Source: Cytospora piceicola
Lineage: Eukaryota > Ascomycota > Sordariomycetes > Diaporthales > Cytosporaceae
NCBI GenBank assembly: GCA_023375675.1
Contig: JALQBC010000010.1
Coordinates: 372,001 to 436,000, forward strand
Direction of reading: 5' to 3'
DNA length: 64,000 nt
Shown here: in pieces, positions 44,279-54,418 of the stretch
How positions within the stretch are numbered: the stretch's first letter is position 1
How the letters are laid out: every line of letters starts with the position of its first letter
Notes under the pieces: model-generated
What the model was told of the DNA's origin: nothing
Seen by the model: only the letters and a program-made list of their open reading frames with translations
The model's database searches: none
Program-made: the position numbers and the translations under genes

Positions 44279-46528
44279 CTAATGACTTAATCTCCAAACC
44301 GCAACATCAGCAGCAGCAATATCTCCTGCCTTCCCAACGACAAGTTCTGCGGTATCCCCCACCTCGGGAGCGGCCACGGCCTCTGGACCATAATTGAACG
44401 CCCATAGGAGGTCGCCTCTTCTAAGCAACCTCAACGAACTCCCCAAATCCTTTTTCTTGTTGGCCGGCTTGCCAGTAACATCTCTGAGACCAGCGCCCGC
44501 AGCCAAATCCCCCAAATATGCAACCAAGAAGTCCGCTGGCGGGTTGAAACCCAGATAGTGCCATGGAGTATCGTCCACGGAAGAACACGCTGCAGGCCTG
44601 CCTAGACGATGCTTCGACGTCGAAGTGACTGTGGTCTTGCTCGTGGTATTCTCCCGCTCGCAAGAAACCCATTCCTCCCAGTACGATATGTTATAGTTCA
44701 GCCCGGCATACAGCACCCCACTGCTGGCGTAGTTGGGAGGCGTCTCGATGCGTGTTACCCGGAAAGGGAGGTGATCGCGCAATGCGCCCTCCGATGGCTG
44801 AATGCCAGGTGCGTAAGAGAAGTTTTCAGTGAGAGCAGCCGAACGCGGTCCAAAGATCACGGGGCCATCCGTGTAGGTTGACAGAATCGTATTGAACTGG
44901 TCTGGGATAATGGGCATGCTGGGCACGACGACCATCCTGTAACCGGTGAGGTTTTGTTCTGGCGCCACGATGTCGATGGAGAGACCCAGGCGGCGCAGGG
45001 AGGAATAGAAGGTGTAGAACAGATCGGTATATGTGAGCGCCGCGTCCGTATAGGTGGCGGACTTGGCATCCCAGCTGCCACTGTACGGCTCAATGGACCA
45101 CGTCCAAACTGAGGCATAATCGAAGACCAAGGCGACATCACCTTGCGGTTCATGTGTGTTATTTGTGCCCAACTCCACCCGCAAAGTCGGCAGATCGTTC
45201 ATCATCACGTCCTGCACCTCAAAGAGACCCTCATCCTGGCTGCCATCCGAGATATGAAGACCAGAAAGTGTCTGCTCCTGTGCATATGATACCTGACGCC
45301 ACCGAAAGTAGCTGACTATGTCCCCACTTGCAGCATATGTCTCCAACGTCCAGAGACGTACCATGCCCTGCCAGGGCGAGACACGGTATTGAGCCCAGTT
45401 CAGCACGCCGGGCTCCATTTCCATGACTCCGAATGGACCCGTGGATTCGCCGTATGCTGCGCCTGCGATTCCTCGGTACAGCGCATGGTTCAGTGCTTGC
45501 CAGTCAGGCAGGCCACTTCGCAACGTGTCGGCGATTTCTTGGTCGGACAACCAGGAGAACGTGCCGGGCCCGGAAAGAGGGTATAGGTCGAAAACAGCGA
45601 TGTCGATGGCGACCTCTCGGGCAAACTTATAGTGATCGAAGTCGGTAAAGAGCGCCTGGAAATTTGTCGTGACCGCCTGGGTTGGTGCGTACTGCCGGAT
45701 AATTTCCGCTTGTTCCTTGGCGAATTCGATGACCATGTCCGAGGAGAAGGTGTACCAATCCAAAGTATACAAATCATTGGTCGTATAGACCTCGAGAAAA
45801 GGGGGCAAGACATCGCTGAAACTCGCATACTGGTTAGACCAGAAAACCCTTCCCTGTGCGGCATTCATCGCCTCGATTGTGCCGTATTTCTGCTGTAGCC
45901 ATGTCCGAAACCGAGTGGTGGCATCTTGATCATATGTACGCACTGTGTCGTGGCATCCGAATTCATTATCAAGCTGCCACCCCACGACGTTGGGATTCTC
46001 CCCGTATCTCTGGGCAAGCACTTTGGTAATGTTGCGGCTCAGCTCCCGGTAATCGAACGACGAGAAGCTATAATACCGCCGCGAACCAAAAGTATAAGTG
46101 GTGTTTGTGATATCAACAAACTTAACGCTGGGGTAGTGGTCGATGAGCCAGTTTGGAGGTGATGCGGTCGGCGTGCCAATGATGGCCTTTAGGCCATACC
46201 GACCGAGCAATTGCAGGCTCTTGTCGAGCACAGAAAAGTCGTATGTTCCCTCTGTGGGTTCCAAAATGGCCCAGTCAAACTCGTTGATGCGGACGTAGGA
46301 GATGTTTAGGTCCCGCATCGCCGCGATATCGGGCTCCCACATCGACTCTGGCCATTGTGAAGGATAGTAGTCAACTGCGAGGTGCAGACCACTCGGCCAG
46401 CGGTTCTTTGAAGGTGCAGTCCTGTTGCTTGTATCCCTCACAGCCCGTTGGTCGTTGTGAGTCCGGGCTGCCAGAGCGCTCGCAGCTTCGATCAGGCAGG
46501 CCAGATACGTGATTGAGAACCAGTGCAT
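44279..46528 (-). CDS. Secreted beta-galactosidase, glycoside hydrolase family 42
   Basis: A single uninterrupted frame of 749 residues. Residues 1-21 (MHWFSITYLACLIEAASALA) are a signal peptide, so it is predicted to be secreted and to cleave terminal beta-1,4/1,3-galactosides. The TIM barrel opens with HLAVDYYPSQWPESMWEPDI at about 49-68 and INEFDWAILEPTEG. The acid/base is E189 in WQLDNEFGCH and the nucleophile is E370 in GVMEMEPGVLNWA, both in the GH42 context. A trimerisation-type A4/glutamine-amidotransferase-fold domain follows (about 460-620, LVFDYASVWTW), then a small beta domain. About ten N-glycosylation sequons are present. GH42 is mainly bacterial and archaeal; an intronless, signal-peptide-bearing fungal copy suggests old horizontal acquisition, though GC and codon use look like its neighbours. 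Confidence 0.96.
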   Translation of the reverse strand: MHWFSITYLACLIEAASALAARTHNDQRAVRDTSNRTAPSKNRWPSGLHLAVDYYPSQWPESMWEPDIAAMRDLNISYVRINEFDWAILEPTEGTYDFSVLDKSLQLLGRYGLKAIIGTPTASPPNWLIDHYPSVKFVDITNTTYTFGSRRYYSFSSFDYRELSRNITKVLAQRYGENPNVVGWQLDNEFGCHDTVRTYDQDATTRFRTWLQQKYGTIEAMNAAQGRVFWSNQYASFSDVLPPFLEVYTTNDLYTLDWYTFSSDMVIEFAKEQAEIIRQYAPTQAVTTNFQALFTDFDHYKFAREVAIDIAVFDLYPLSGPGTFSWLSDQEIADTLRSGLPDWQALNHALYRGIAGAAYGESTGPFGVMEMEPGVLNWAQYRVSPWQGMVRLWTLETYAASGDIVSYFRWRQVSYAQEQTLSGLHISDGSQDEGLFEVQDVMMNDLPTLRVELGTNNTHEPQGDVALVFDYASVWTWSIEPYSGSWDAKSATYTDAALTYTDLFYTFYSSLRRLGLSIDIVAPEQNLTGYRMVVVPSMPIIPDQFNTILSTYTDGPVIFGPRSAALTENFSYAPGIQPSEGALRDHLPFRVTRIETPPNYASSGVLYAGLNYNISYWEEWVSCERENTTSKTTVTSTSKHRLGRPAACSSVDDTPWHYLGFNPPADFLVAYLGDLAAGAGLRDVTGKPANKKKDLGSSLRLLRRGDLLWAFNYGPEAVAAPEVGDTAELVVGKAGDIAAADVAVWRLSH

Positions 46529-46637
46529 GGTTATGGAGTCGAAAATCGATTACCGTAGGAGAACCAGATATGCCTCCGCTCAGCGACCTGCATTGCGAAC
46601 AAAGCCCAGCGGTAATTAGGCCTGAGGTGTTTGTATT

Positions 46638-46647
46638 TATTTATAAG
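46638..46647 (-). promoter_or_regulatory. TATA box candidate for the GH42 gene
   Basis: The minus strand reads CTTATAAATA about 110 bp upstream of the start codon, a spacing usual for fungal core promoters. No experimental evidence is available in the sequence. Confidence 0.4.
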
Positions 46648-48330
46648 TAGATTATCATCCAATTGTAAGGCATGACGTCGAGGACCACTGTTGCTCGCTT
46701 CATAGATCTCCCGGCGTTGATTCTCCCGACTCCGAGATGGCAACCTTACCAACTCGCAACGTCCCTGCTTCAATCAGTCATTTCGATCTCTTCTTCCGAT
46801 AGACCGAGACCATGTACACAGTATAAATACAGGTGACACAGTTAAAACAGCGGCTCCTAGACAGGGAATGACACTGATTACATGGAATCTGGATTTCATG
46901 AAAGCCGTCGATCTCGTTACCTTTCCCCACAATATCTCCACAGGAGCCCACAGCAGCCATATGCAGATGACCCCGTGGGGAGACGAGGAGTCCGGAAAGG
47001 GCAGACAGGCCGGAGAGCTGGGTAAAGTTTCCACCTTATCATCTCTCGGCTCTTCTTCCGGCCCTATCAACTGATTACTTGATCGCGGGGATTCCAAGTC
47101 AGAAGCAAGAGTGAAGTGTATAGTTTGAGCCCTAGGATCCGTCTATCGATAGGCACTTGGAAGGTTGGCCCGTCTCGTCACAATGATGTGCCGTTCAACG
47201 ATTCGTGCCCATGAGGTGGCCAGCTACGTTCAAACGTGTAGTGCTCCAAATGATTAGTTTGTATATATCTGATAAGTTGTCCTAAATCATATGCAGTCAC
47301 CACGTATTCTGGACTTACATCAATATGAACTACCTCCTTTGTCCTTTATCTATATCGGAGTGCTTCATAATCTACGCTACGACCTGATTTGTCTGGTTTA
47401 ATTACCCGAATTTGCGCCAATTCAAGCCAATTTCGTTGGATTTGTTATTTTTGTCAGCGGTTGCGGGAGATCAAGGGTTTCTCAGTCAATTATCTCCAAA
47501 GTCTACAGCCGAGGCTCACATTGGATATGAGCGCGAAAGAGTATACAAGTGTTCACCAAAAGGAATGCTAGGTGCATGGCACAGGAAAGATCACTGATGG
47601 AATTGTCTTCTATGCTATAGCATGAGGGCTGTATATCTCAGACCACAGATTGAGGTTGGAGGGTATGGCCAATAAAGGCCTTAAGCCCGCCACAGTGCGT
47701 CACATTATTCTGATCTCTCTACTCCTGTCAAAGCGCTTCAGTCTTGTCCCGTCCAGCATTCTCGCCACGGCCCCAGATTGCGCTGTCTAAAAAAATGATG
47801 GTGGGCGTAGCTTTCTATACAGCTGATACCGCCTCTCAACCTCAGCCACCCGGGGACTATATATGCACCATTGAAGTATATCTGATGCCCACCGGTTGAA
47901 TCTCATGTCTTGACTTGTTAGTATTCTTGCTCGAAGACTGATGGGAGGGACTGTAACGTGATGTTTAGCACTATACCTCCGGAATAGTCCGCCTAATTAT
48001 TAGAAGCGTACACCAAACAGACCCGCATCTCATCAGGGCAAGGCTACTCAAGTACTCGGGATATCTATGCGGTTTGGTAATGACTTCCGTCATAGTGAAT
48101 GTAGGCTAATGCTGCCACATGGACACTCAGTATGTTGGTAAAGTACCCGCTCGCAGAAGTATGAACCTGACGAACAGTCAAACGCATTAATACCAGGATT
48201 CGGAGTATTACTGTAACGTGTCTTGTGGGGACCAACAACATTTCCAACGTAGGAAGCGGTTCCAACTGTTAATTCGTGGCCAACGAATGATCGAAGCCCC
48301 TTCCCCTCCCTGCCTGCACGTCTCACCACC

Positions 48331-48339
48331 TATATAAAA
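48331..48339 (+). promoter_or_regulatory. TATA box candidate for the aldo-keto reductase gene
   Basis: TATATAAAA lies 93 bp before the ATG at 48432, after a C/T-rich stretch, which is typical of a fungal core promoter. Confidence 0.45.
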
Positions 48340-48431
48340 CAGGATTGGCTGCAATTAGAGATGAAATATCAAGGCCTTCAAGCTTGAACTTACTCCCGTG
48401 ACCAAAGTGTAATACCAAGACCGGCCTCATA

Positions 48432-49597
48432 ATGGCACCACAGCTCAAGTTTGGTACGGCCACCTTCGGCATGGACATGACCGAGTTTCAGGACTCCGCG
48501 TCTGTTGAGCACATTCTCACCACCGTCAATGATCTGGGCATCAGTCATCTAGACACGGCGGCCCGGTATCCGCCACTTCATTCAGGACGGTCTGAGCAGC
48601 TGCTGGGCGGGGCGAGCCACCTTGTGGCCGGCTTCTCGGTCGACACAAAGGTCTACACCGACACGCACAACGACGGCAGCGGCCACCTGACCCGCGAAGC
48701 AGTGGAAGACTCTGTCCGGTCCAGCTTGGCGAGACTGCAAAGACCCCAGGGGGTAAGTCAGCCCTATATGCTGCTAAACAAAATAGCCTGCTGATGTCGT
48801 CTTCGAGTAGGTGGATGTCTTATACGCGCATCGTCCAGACCCTGCAACGCCGCTGGAGGAGCAAATCAAGGCGTTCAACGAACAAATTGCTCTTGGGAAC
48901 TGCAAGGCGGTAAGCACTCTACCTCGACCTCGATCGTTATGTACTTTCTATGTCTGATGTTGTCGCAAGTGGGGAGTATCGAACTTCTCGCCCACAATCT
49001 TACGAAACATCCTGGCCCTCTGTGAGAAGAATGGCTGCCAGAAACCGAGCTACTACCAGGGCGCCTACAATGCGGTTACTCGGGGCATGGAGACTCAGCT
49101 TTTACCTATCCTCCGTTCGCATGGGATGTCTTTTGTGGGCTATGCGTAGGTTTTACTTCTTTCGTATATGCCTCATTTACCTTGGGAATGCTCTTGATAT
49201 TAACCAGATGAAACTGCAAAAAAGGCCCCTCGCTGCAGGTTTTCTGACAGGGAAACTGGTCAATAATGAGCATTCCGGCACGCGAGCAGACGACTGCAAT
49301 CCGCTTGGCAAAGCAATCCAGGCCAAGTTTGCGTCCGAGTCCCTTCATACCGCCATGAAGCTCTTTGATGGCGCAGTGAAGTCGCAGGGTTTGACGCCCG
49401 TTGAGGTTGCGATTCGTTGGATCACGCATCACTCGGCACTTGCGGACGGAGATGCTGTCATCTTGGGAGCCAGCAAGACATCACAGATCAAAGAGACGGT
49501 CGGTTTCATTCAGAAGGGACCATTGCCGCCGGACCTGGTCATGATCACAGACCAAATGTGGGAAGATATCAAGGATAGTCGCGCAGGAGAGCCATAG
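48432..49597 (+). CDS. NADPH-dependent aldo-keto reductase (AKR7/aflatoxin-aldehyde-reductase-like)
   Basis: Four exons, 48432-48752, 48811-48909, 48970-49145 and 49225-49597, join in frame to 322 residues, the usual size of the family. Introns are 58, 60 and 79 bp with GTAAGT, GTAAGC and GTAGGT donors; the acceptors of introns 2 and 3 are AAG rather than CAG/TAG, so these junctions are a little less sure. The catalytic tetrad is visible: D41 and Y46 (HLDTAARYP), K73 (VDTKV), H114 (LYAHRPD). WGVSNFS, YYQGAYNAVTRG and PLAAGFLTGK follow the AKR order, and VILGASKTSQIKE near the C-terminus is the cofactor-phosphate loop. No signal peptide, so cytosolic. It reduces aldehydes or ketones; the exact substrate is unknown. 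A retained intron would end the protein after about 120 residues. Confidence 0.9.
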
Positions 49598-49796
49598 CGC
49601 GAGTCCGGCCTATCTGTGAGGGACCGCTGAAGGTTCAGCCGTCACACCCAAAAATGATACGGAGGAATAAAGGAATCCATAGTGCGCAATACTTGCCTTC
49701 TCACGTTGCAGTCCTGCAAGTTGATGTCCCGATTGCTGATGTTAGAGGGGGTGATACTGTTTGATAATCACAATGCCAATAATTAACCTACATAAG
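49598..49796. other. 3' flank of the aldo-keto reductase, no feature seen
   Basis: About 200 bp of ordinary, non-RIPed sequence between the reductase stop codon and the TA target site of the Fot1-like transposon. It probably contains the 3' UTR. Confidence 0.6.
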
Positions 49797-49798
49797 TA

Positions 49799-51677
49799 AG
49801 TCAAACACCCTATAAGTGGGCCACCCCCTTATATAGGCCACCTCCTTCACCGCCACCTCGAATAAAGACCCCCTATATAACTCCCTCATTTCTCAACTAA
49901 TTCTTATCCAAATTAATTCATTTTTACACCATTTAATTCCCCTGATTATTATATCTTTTTATCTCGAAGTCGACGTTAAGGATGCCTTCGCAGCTATTAA
50001 GAACGGGAAGTCTATTAAGCAGGCTTCCCTCGAATAGTTAGTACTAAGGAGCACCTTATAAAATAAACTTTAAGGCTACTAACTATCCTAAATCGCCTAT
50101 ATACCTAGGTAAAAGCTTTCGAAAGCCTAAGAAAACCATCTAACTAAATAGGTTATTACCTAAGACGATCTAAGCCTACTACTAACCTACGCCTAGGTAA
50201 AGGAATTTACCTAAAAGATCCTAGCTATTTAAGGCAACCTAAACCTTATCGGCTACTACTAGATAGAACGATTTTTAAAAAGAAATCCCTTAATTCGAAC
50301 CTAAAGAAGCCAGATAATAGAAGCTGTAAAAGTTAATAGGGCTTATACAGCTATAATTAAGCCCTAGTTCTATTATCTAGCCCTCCTTTATATTAAGGCT
50401 ATTAAAGCCGAGAACCGTTATAATATAAACGAGGCTAGAATTATAGAAGGCTAGGGCTTAAATAATCTTGTTCTAAGTAGTTCTAAAAGCCGTTCGGTAT
50501 AGAAAAAAGTACTTAGTTCGAAGGCTTAAGTCTTTTTCGTTAAAACCATCTCCGTTATAGGCGTAGCCCTCCCTCCCTTAGTTATTTTTAAAGGTAAATC
50601 GGTCTAACAATAATAGTTCCCTTCGGATATTCGATTAAAGCCAGAATTCGACCTTTAAAGATTTACAGCGACGGAAAAGAAGTAGATAACAGACCTTACG
50701 GCTATCCTTTAGCTAAAAGAAATCTTTATCCCTTACACCTAACCTTCCTACCGATTAAAAGCCTGTTTACTTATCTTCGATAGCTACGGAAGCTATATAA
50801 CAGACGATTTTATATAGCTTTACTTCCGAAATAATATATACCTTTTTTTTCTCCTAGCCTATACGTCTTACGTCCTTTAACCTTTCGATCTATTAGTCTT
50901 CTCTGCTTTTAAACAGGCCTACCGAAAACACCTCTCGAGTCTAAGCTATTATAGCAGCTCTTCTGTTACAGGAAAAAGGAACTTTCTCCTTTGCTTTAAT
51001 AAAGCCCGGAAGGAAGGTCTAATAGCTTTAAATATCAGAAGTAGGTAGAAGGCGGCCGGGTTATAGCTAGTCTCGATAGCGAAGCCTTTAATAAGCCCCC
51101 TTCTTTTCGAGAATCGAAATACAGCTAGAACCTCTCCTTATACGCTTATAAGAAAACTACCTAGGCTATCTCCGATTAAATCTAAACAGAATAGTCGTTC
51201 GAAGGGCGACGATACTATCTAGTTTACCCTTAAAAAAACTATCGACCTTTAGGCCTAACTAGATAACTTTTCGACCTTAAAAAAGAAGGACGATCGTACG
51301 AGACGATTACTATTTAGAAAGGTTAGAAACGGTTAGGACTAAAAGGACATCGAATTAGTATAGGCTAAAAGAGAGAACGAGGAGCTAAAAGCTTAGTTAG
51401 AAGCTATCCGGCCTTCGAAACGAAGGAAGGTCAATATAAGCTTAAACACTAAGCTAGTTAGAGTCAGGGCTATTTATCGGGCTCAGTAGTAAGCCAATAG
51501 CTTCGAAATTAGCTCTGATGAATTAGAAGGGTCTGATTACCCTACAGACGAAGAATCTTATATTAAAGTTAATTAGGTGTTAAGAAATCAAGGAGTGATT
51601 TAGGTGTGTTGATGGTGTTGAGCATTCGGGAAGGGTGGCCTATATTAAAGGGTAGCCCACTTATAGGGTGTTTGACT
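49799..51677 (+). mobile_element. Fot1/pogo-type DNA transposon, RIP-inactivated
   Basis: A 1879-bp element with 44-bp terminal inverted repeats (49799-49842, 51634-51677) starting AGTCAAACACCCTATAAGTG, flanked by TA on both sides (49797-49798, 51678-51679). The AGTCAA terminus, TA target and about 1.9 kb length are the hallmarks of the Fot1/pogo group of Tc1/mariner. The two terminal repeats differ at four positions, three of them C/T. Ends look barely RIPed while the body is saturated. Confidence 0.95.
49950..51576 (+). pseudogene. Broken pogo-type transposase inside the Fot1-like element
   Basis: The + strand reads DAFAAIKNGKSIKQASLE (from about 49979), the psq/CENP-B-type helix-turn-helix start, and later a DDE domain with LIFDSYGSYITDDF (about 50770-50810; unmutated form contains the catalytic Asp in a DGHGSH box). 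This is followed by HVLQPLD- and SVFSAFKQAYR-like text. The frame ends in an acidic tail and TAG at 51574-51576. Dozens of TAG/TAA codons arise from CAG, CAA or TGG, so it is dead. Start and exact frame joins were not resolved. Confidence 0.88.
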
Positions 51678-51679
51678 TA

Positions 51680-52147
51680 CATGAACACAGACGGTCAGCA
51701 TATTGCCACGAAGAACGATTTGGCTCGCAAAGCCAACCAAATCAATGCCTTTAGGAAGCAAGTATTGCATATTGCGGATCACAGGGAAGTAGGCTGGAGT
51801 CCTCGAGTTCAGTCGAGGCTGCCCAAGAACTCCAGTCTCAAGAGATGCCGATGTTGTTACAGGGATCCGTGGTACTGACAGCCTGGTCATGAAGTTGTGC
51901 AGATTATCCAGCTGTAACCATATGTGTACATATGTTGAATATGTGAGGCGTATTGCTTGATCAGCCCTGGAAGAGCCCAAGAGAGTACCTCTCGTCATGA
52001 TGCCAGACGTCTTGAGGGGGTCTTCAGACATCGTGCACCATACTCTAACCTTAAGGGTTCGTAGACACAACAAAACCCTACAATATTTCATCCGTAATAC
52101 ACGACGAGTTGTACGGAATATTATCACAACGCTCAAGTCTACTCAAC
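51680..52147. other. Spacer between Fot1-like element and CMD-like gene
   Basis: Non-RIPed sequence resumes directly after the TA duplication. Opposite-strand frame 51645-52136 crosses the transposon end and has no family motif. It probably includes the promoter and 5' UTR of the downstream gene. Confidence 0.6.
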
Positions 52148-52588
52148 ATGTCACTGGCAAAGCTTACTGTCCAGGCCGAAACCACTGCGCCGACCCAAGC
52201 ACGCCAAGCACTCTTCGACCAAGGCTTTACTATCAGGTCTGAGGTGACCGGTCCCTGGCATTTCGAACGCTTATGGACCAACGACTTAGACTTCGCGAGG
52301 GAGCTGCAAAAGTTGACAACTCAGGCGGGATTGTGGCTTATCTGGGGGGGCCGACCGGGACTCGACAAACGGATACGTCCTCTTCTCAACCCCGCCGTAT
52401 TTGTGGCTCTGGGTAGAAGCACGGGGTTTGCGGTGCACGTCAGGGGACCAGTCAGGAATGGGGTCACAGAAATAATCCTGGAGGCTATCATGCACGCAAG
52501 CGCTTATGCCGGGTTTCTGGCGGGCTTGGAAGAAATCCGGGTGGCCGAGAGGGCGCCTGACGAGCTCAGGAGGGTGGTGGAGGAGTGA
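52148..52588 (+). CDS. Carboxymuconolactone decarboxylase-like protein
   Basis: An intronless frame of 146 residues starting at MSLAKLTVQAE; an in-frame ATG 39 bp upstream would add 13 residues with no family similarity. The order FTIRSEVTG, GLDKRIRPLLNPAVFVALGR, HVRGPVRNGVTE, EAIMHASAYAGFLAGLE is the carboxymuconolactone decarboxylase/AhpD fold (PF02627). The length fits bacterial PcaC-type enzymes acting on gamma-carboxymuconolactone, or the many fungal relatives of unknown substrate. It lacks the CxxC of AhpD peroxidases, so a redox role is unlikely. GVTEIILEA is one or two residues shorter than the usual GVTxEEIxE, possibly slightly altering that loop. No signal peptide. It is near a broken hydrolase gene, which may once have been a partner. 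Confidence 0.85.
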   Translation: MSLAKLTVQAETTAPTQARQALFDQGFTIRSEVTGPWHFERLWTNDLDFARELQKLTTQAGLWLIWGGRPGLDKRIRPLLNPAVFVALGRSTGFAVHVRGPVRNGVTEIILEAIMHASAYAGFLAGLEEIRVAERAPDELRRVVEE

Positions 52589-53040
52589 GACTTTGAGTCT
52601 CTATCCGAACCCAGCGAGGACGATATCAGGAGAGGTTTCTATCATCAACTGCTTTCTGTGTTTCAGAGCATGAATGAGATACTGTTCTTTCCTTCTCTTC
52701 CTGAATCCTCTTGAATACAGCGGAGAGTACGGCTGACAGATTGGGAAGTATATACTGGGGGTACATATTACTGAGCAATAACTGACTGACATATACCCAT
52801 ACAAGTCTCACGACTTCTAACTCCAGAACTCACGCATCTGCCACTTAACCTTGACCTTCTTGGGCCAAAGTCAAATCGATTCAGCTGCCAGCGTGCTGCC
52901 AGCCCAGCTAGAGGTCCAGCGAAGGCAGATAACCAAGTACCGCTCTCTCGTCATCATGAAACCTCGTTCAGCGGATAAACTGCGATCCTACGGAGTTATG
53001 AATCCCCACTTGAGTGGTGTAATTGCCCAGGACCCCTAAC
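52589..53040. other. Spacer before the hydrolase pseudogene, no gene seen
   Basis: Non-RIPed DNA with several short frames on both strands (for example 52601-52811 minus, 52851-53039 plus) that show no recognisable domain. The end of this stretch may include the ruined 5' part of the hydrolase pseudogene. Confidence 0.55.
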
Positions 53041-53044
53041 CTTT

Positions 53045-54262
53045 TCTATGAACACTGGTGATCTCCCAGTCATTCTCGGGCATCAATTGCAGATGTCGGC
53101 CATCAACCGTTCTGATTTCGCCACAGATGCTCGTGTCGCATCCACTGCCCAAGCCTCCCCGTGGGTCCGATCTCTTCGCCCGTCGAAAACACCGTGTGGG
53201 CATGTTGCGGGAGAAACTTCATCCTCGGTATACTCCTGGTCCGATCCGCAAGTCGCATAATTCGATCGGTAAGATCCCAGTCTAAGTGGCTTGAGGATCA
53301 CCATTCGGGTCTACCAGCCCGTGAGCCCTGTCCATGGAGATGGTAGGCTCTTTGTCATGTTCCATGAAGGAGGCTGGTCGATGGGGGGCCTTGTCAGACG
53401 GGGAGACGGATTGCCGGCTATTCTGCCGGGACTTGGGTGCTGTACGTCTGGATATTGGATATAGGTGAGGCTTTGTCGGTCCTATAATCCGAATAGATGA
53501 AGTCCGGACCCCGGAGGCTGACTCCTACATCCCAAAAGGCTCGCCCCGGAGCATAACTTCCCGATAATTATTCATCATCGACTGCTGGGACACATTGGAA
53601 CGGGTGAGTTCCGTTGCAAGCCAAGATGGCACCGGGAATCGTCGGCTATCAAAGTACTTTACTGATCAGTCAGGCCGCCGAAAACGCTCCATCCGTTGGT
53701 ACCAGCCCTAGATTCATTCATAACTGGCGGTGGAAGCGCCGGAGGCAACATTGCCGCCGTCCTTGCCCCTGTGGCTCAAGACAACAAGCTAGATCCCCCC
53801 TTTACAGGTCAATACCTCGCTGTGTTGGTCATCACTTGATTTGTGCTTTCTGAAAAAATGCTAGAACTATACTGCGCCGAGTACCCATCAGTAACGCCAA
53901 GCATCGACCCTGTGCTTCAATCTGACACCGAACATCCAGGCGCCATATTTACAAGGCTGGGAGCAGATTTGAACAGTCCATTGTTCGTTCCTTTCCTCTA
54001 AAGGAACGTTCCCGGCGGCCACAGAGGTTTGCCTCCAGCTGATCTTCAGGTCTGCAGCCTGTATCCGCTATGAGGTGAGGCTCTGAATCTATGAGCAGAT
54101 CCCTAGGGAGGAAGCAGGCGTCAAGACCAGACTTGAACTGAATCCCGGTCTTGGTCATAACTTCTGGACCAACTTTCCGCCTTTGGATGAAAGTCAGCGC
54201 TTCGTGGAAGACACTCCAAAAGGTGTCCAGTGGTTCTTGGAACATCCCCGTCATGGTTCTTG
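53045..54262 (+). pseudogene. Alpha/beta-hydrolase (HSL-type esterase/lipase, Abhydrolase_3) pseudogene
   Basis: Pieces of one hydrolase appear in the right order but in different frames: RVYQPVSP; LFVMFHEGGWSMG (53345-53386, oxyanion-hole box, normally HGGGW); DCRLFCRDLGAVRLDIGYR after a one-base frameshift near 53390; PEHNFP and DCWDTLE near 53550-53600; the nucleophile elbow GGGSAGGNIAAVLA (53726-53767); and the C-terminus VKTRLELNPGLGHNFW (about 54119-54166, catalytic His at 54156-54158) running to KGVQWFLEHP and TGA at 54260-54262. Some gaps are probably introns (a GTGAG follows GYR), but the frameshifts and stop codons between blocks cannot all be spliced out. RIP bias is absent, so it decayed by ordinary mutation. 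The 5' boundary is uncertain. Confidence 0.78.
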
Positions 54263-54418
54263 ATATCATAATAATTATGATGCTGAGACTACCTTTCGTA
54301 TTTACAATGTATTCAAAGTAGTATATATTGTACCACCTGAGCATCGCACAAGCAATCAAATTTACAACCCCATACCTTCAAACCCACAAGGCTTGTAAGC
54401 AGGCCAACTCTCTCTCAT

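Larger units (their letters stand above)
46529..48431. other. Intergenic region between divergent GH42 and aldo-keto reductase genes
   Basis: This is a 1.9-kb shared upstream region. It contains CTTATAAATA (46638-46647, minus strand, about 110 bp from the GH42 start) and TATATAAAA (48331-48339, about 93 bp before the reductase start), the likely TATA boxes. Frames such as 46774-47097 (minus) and 47389-47597 (plus) have no recognisable domain. No repeat or RNA gene seen. Confidence 0.65.

Noticed and set aside
44421..45864. Frames overlapping the GH42 gene on both strands
   Set aside because: Shadows of a strongly supported 749-residue gene.
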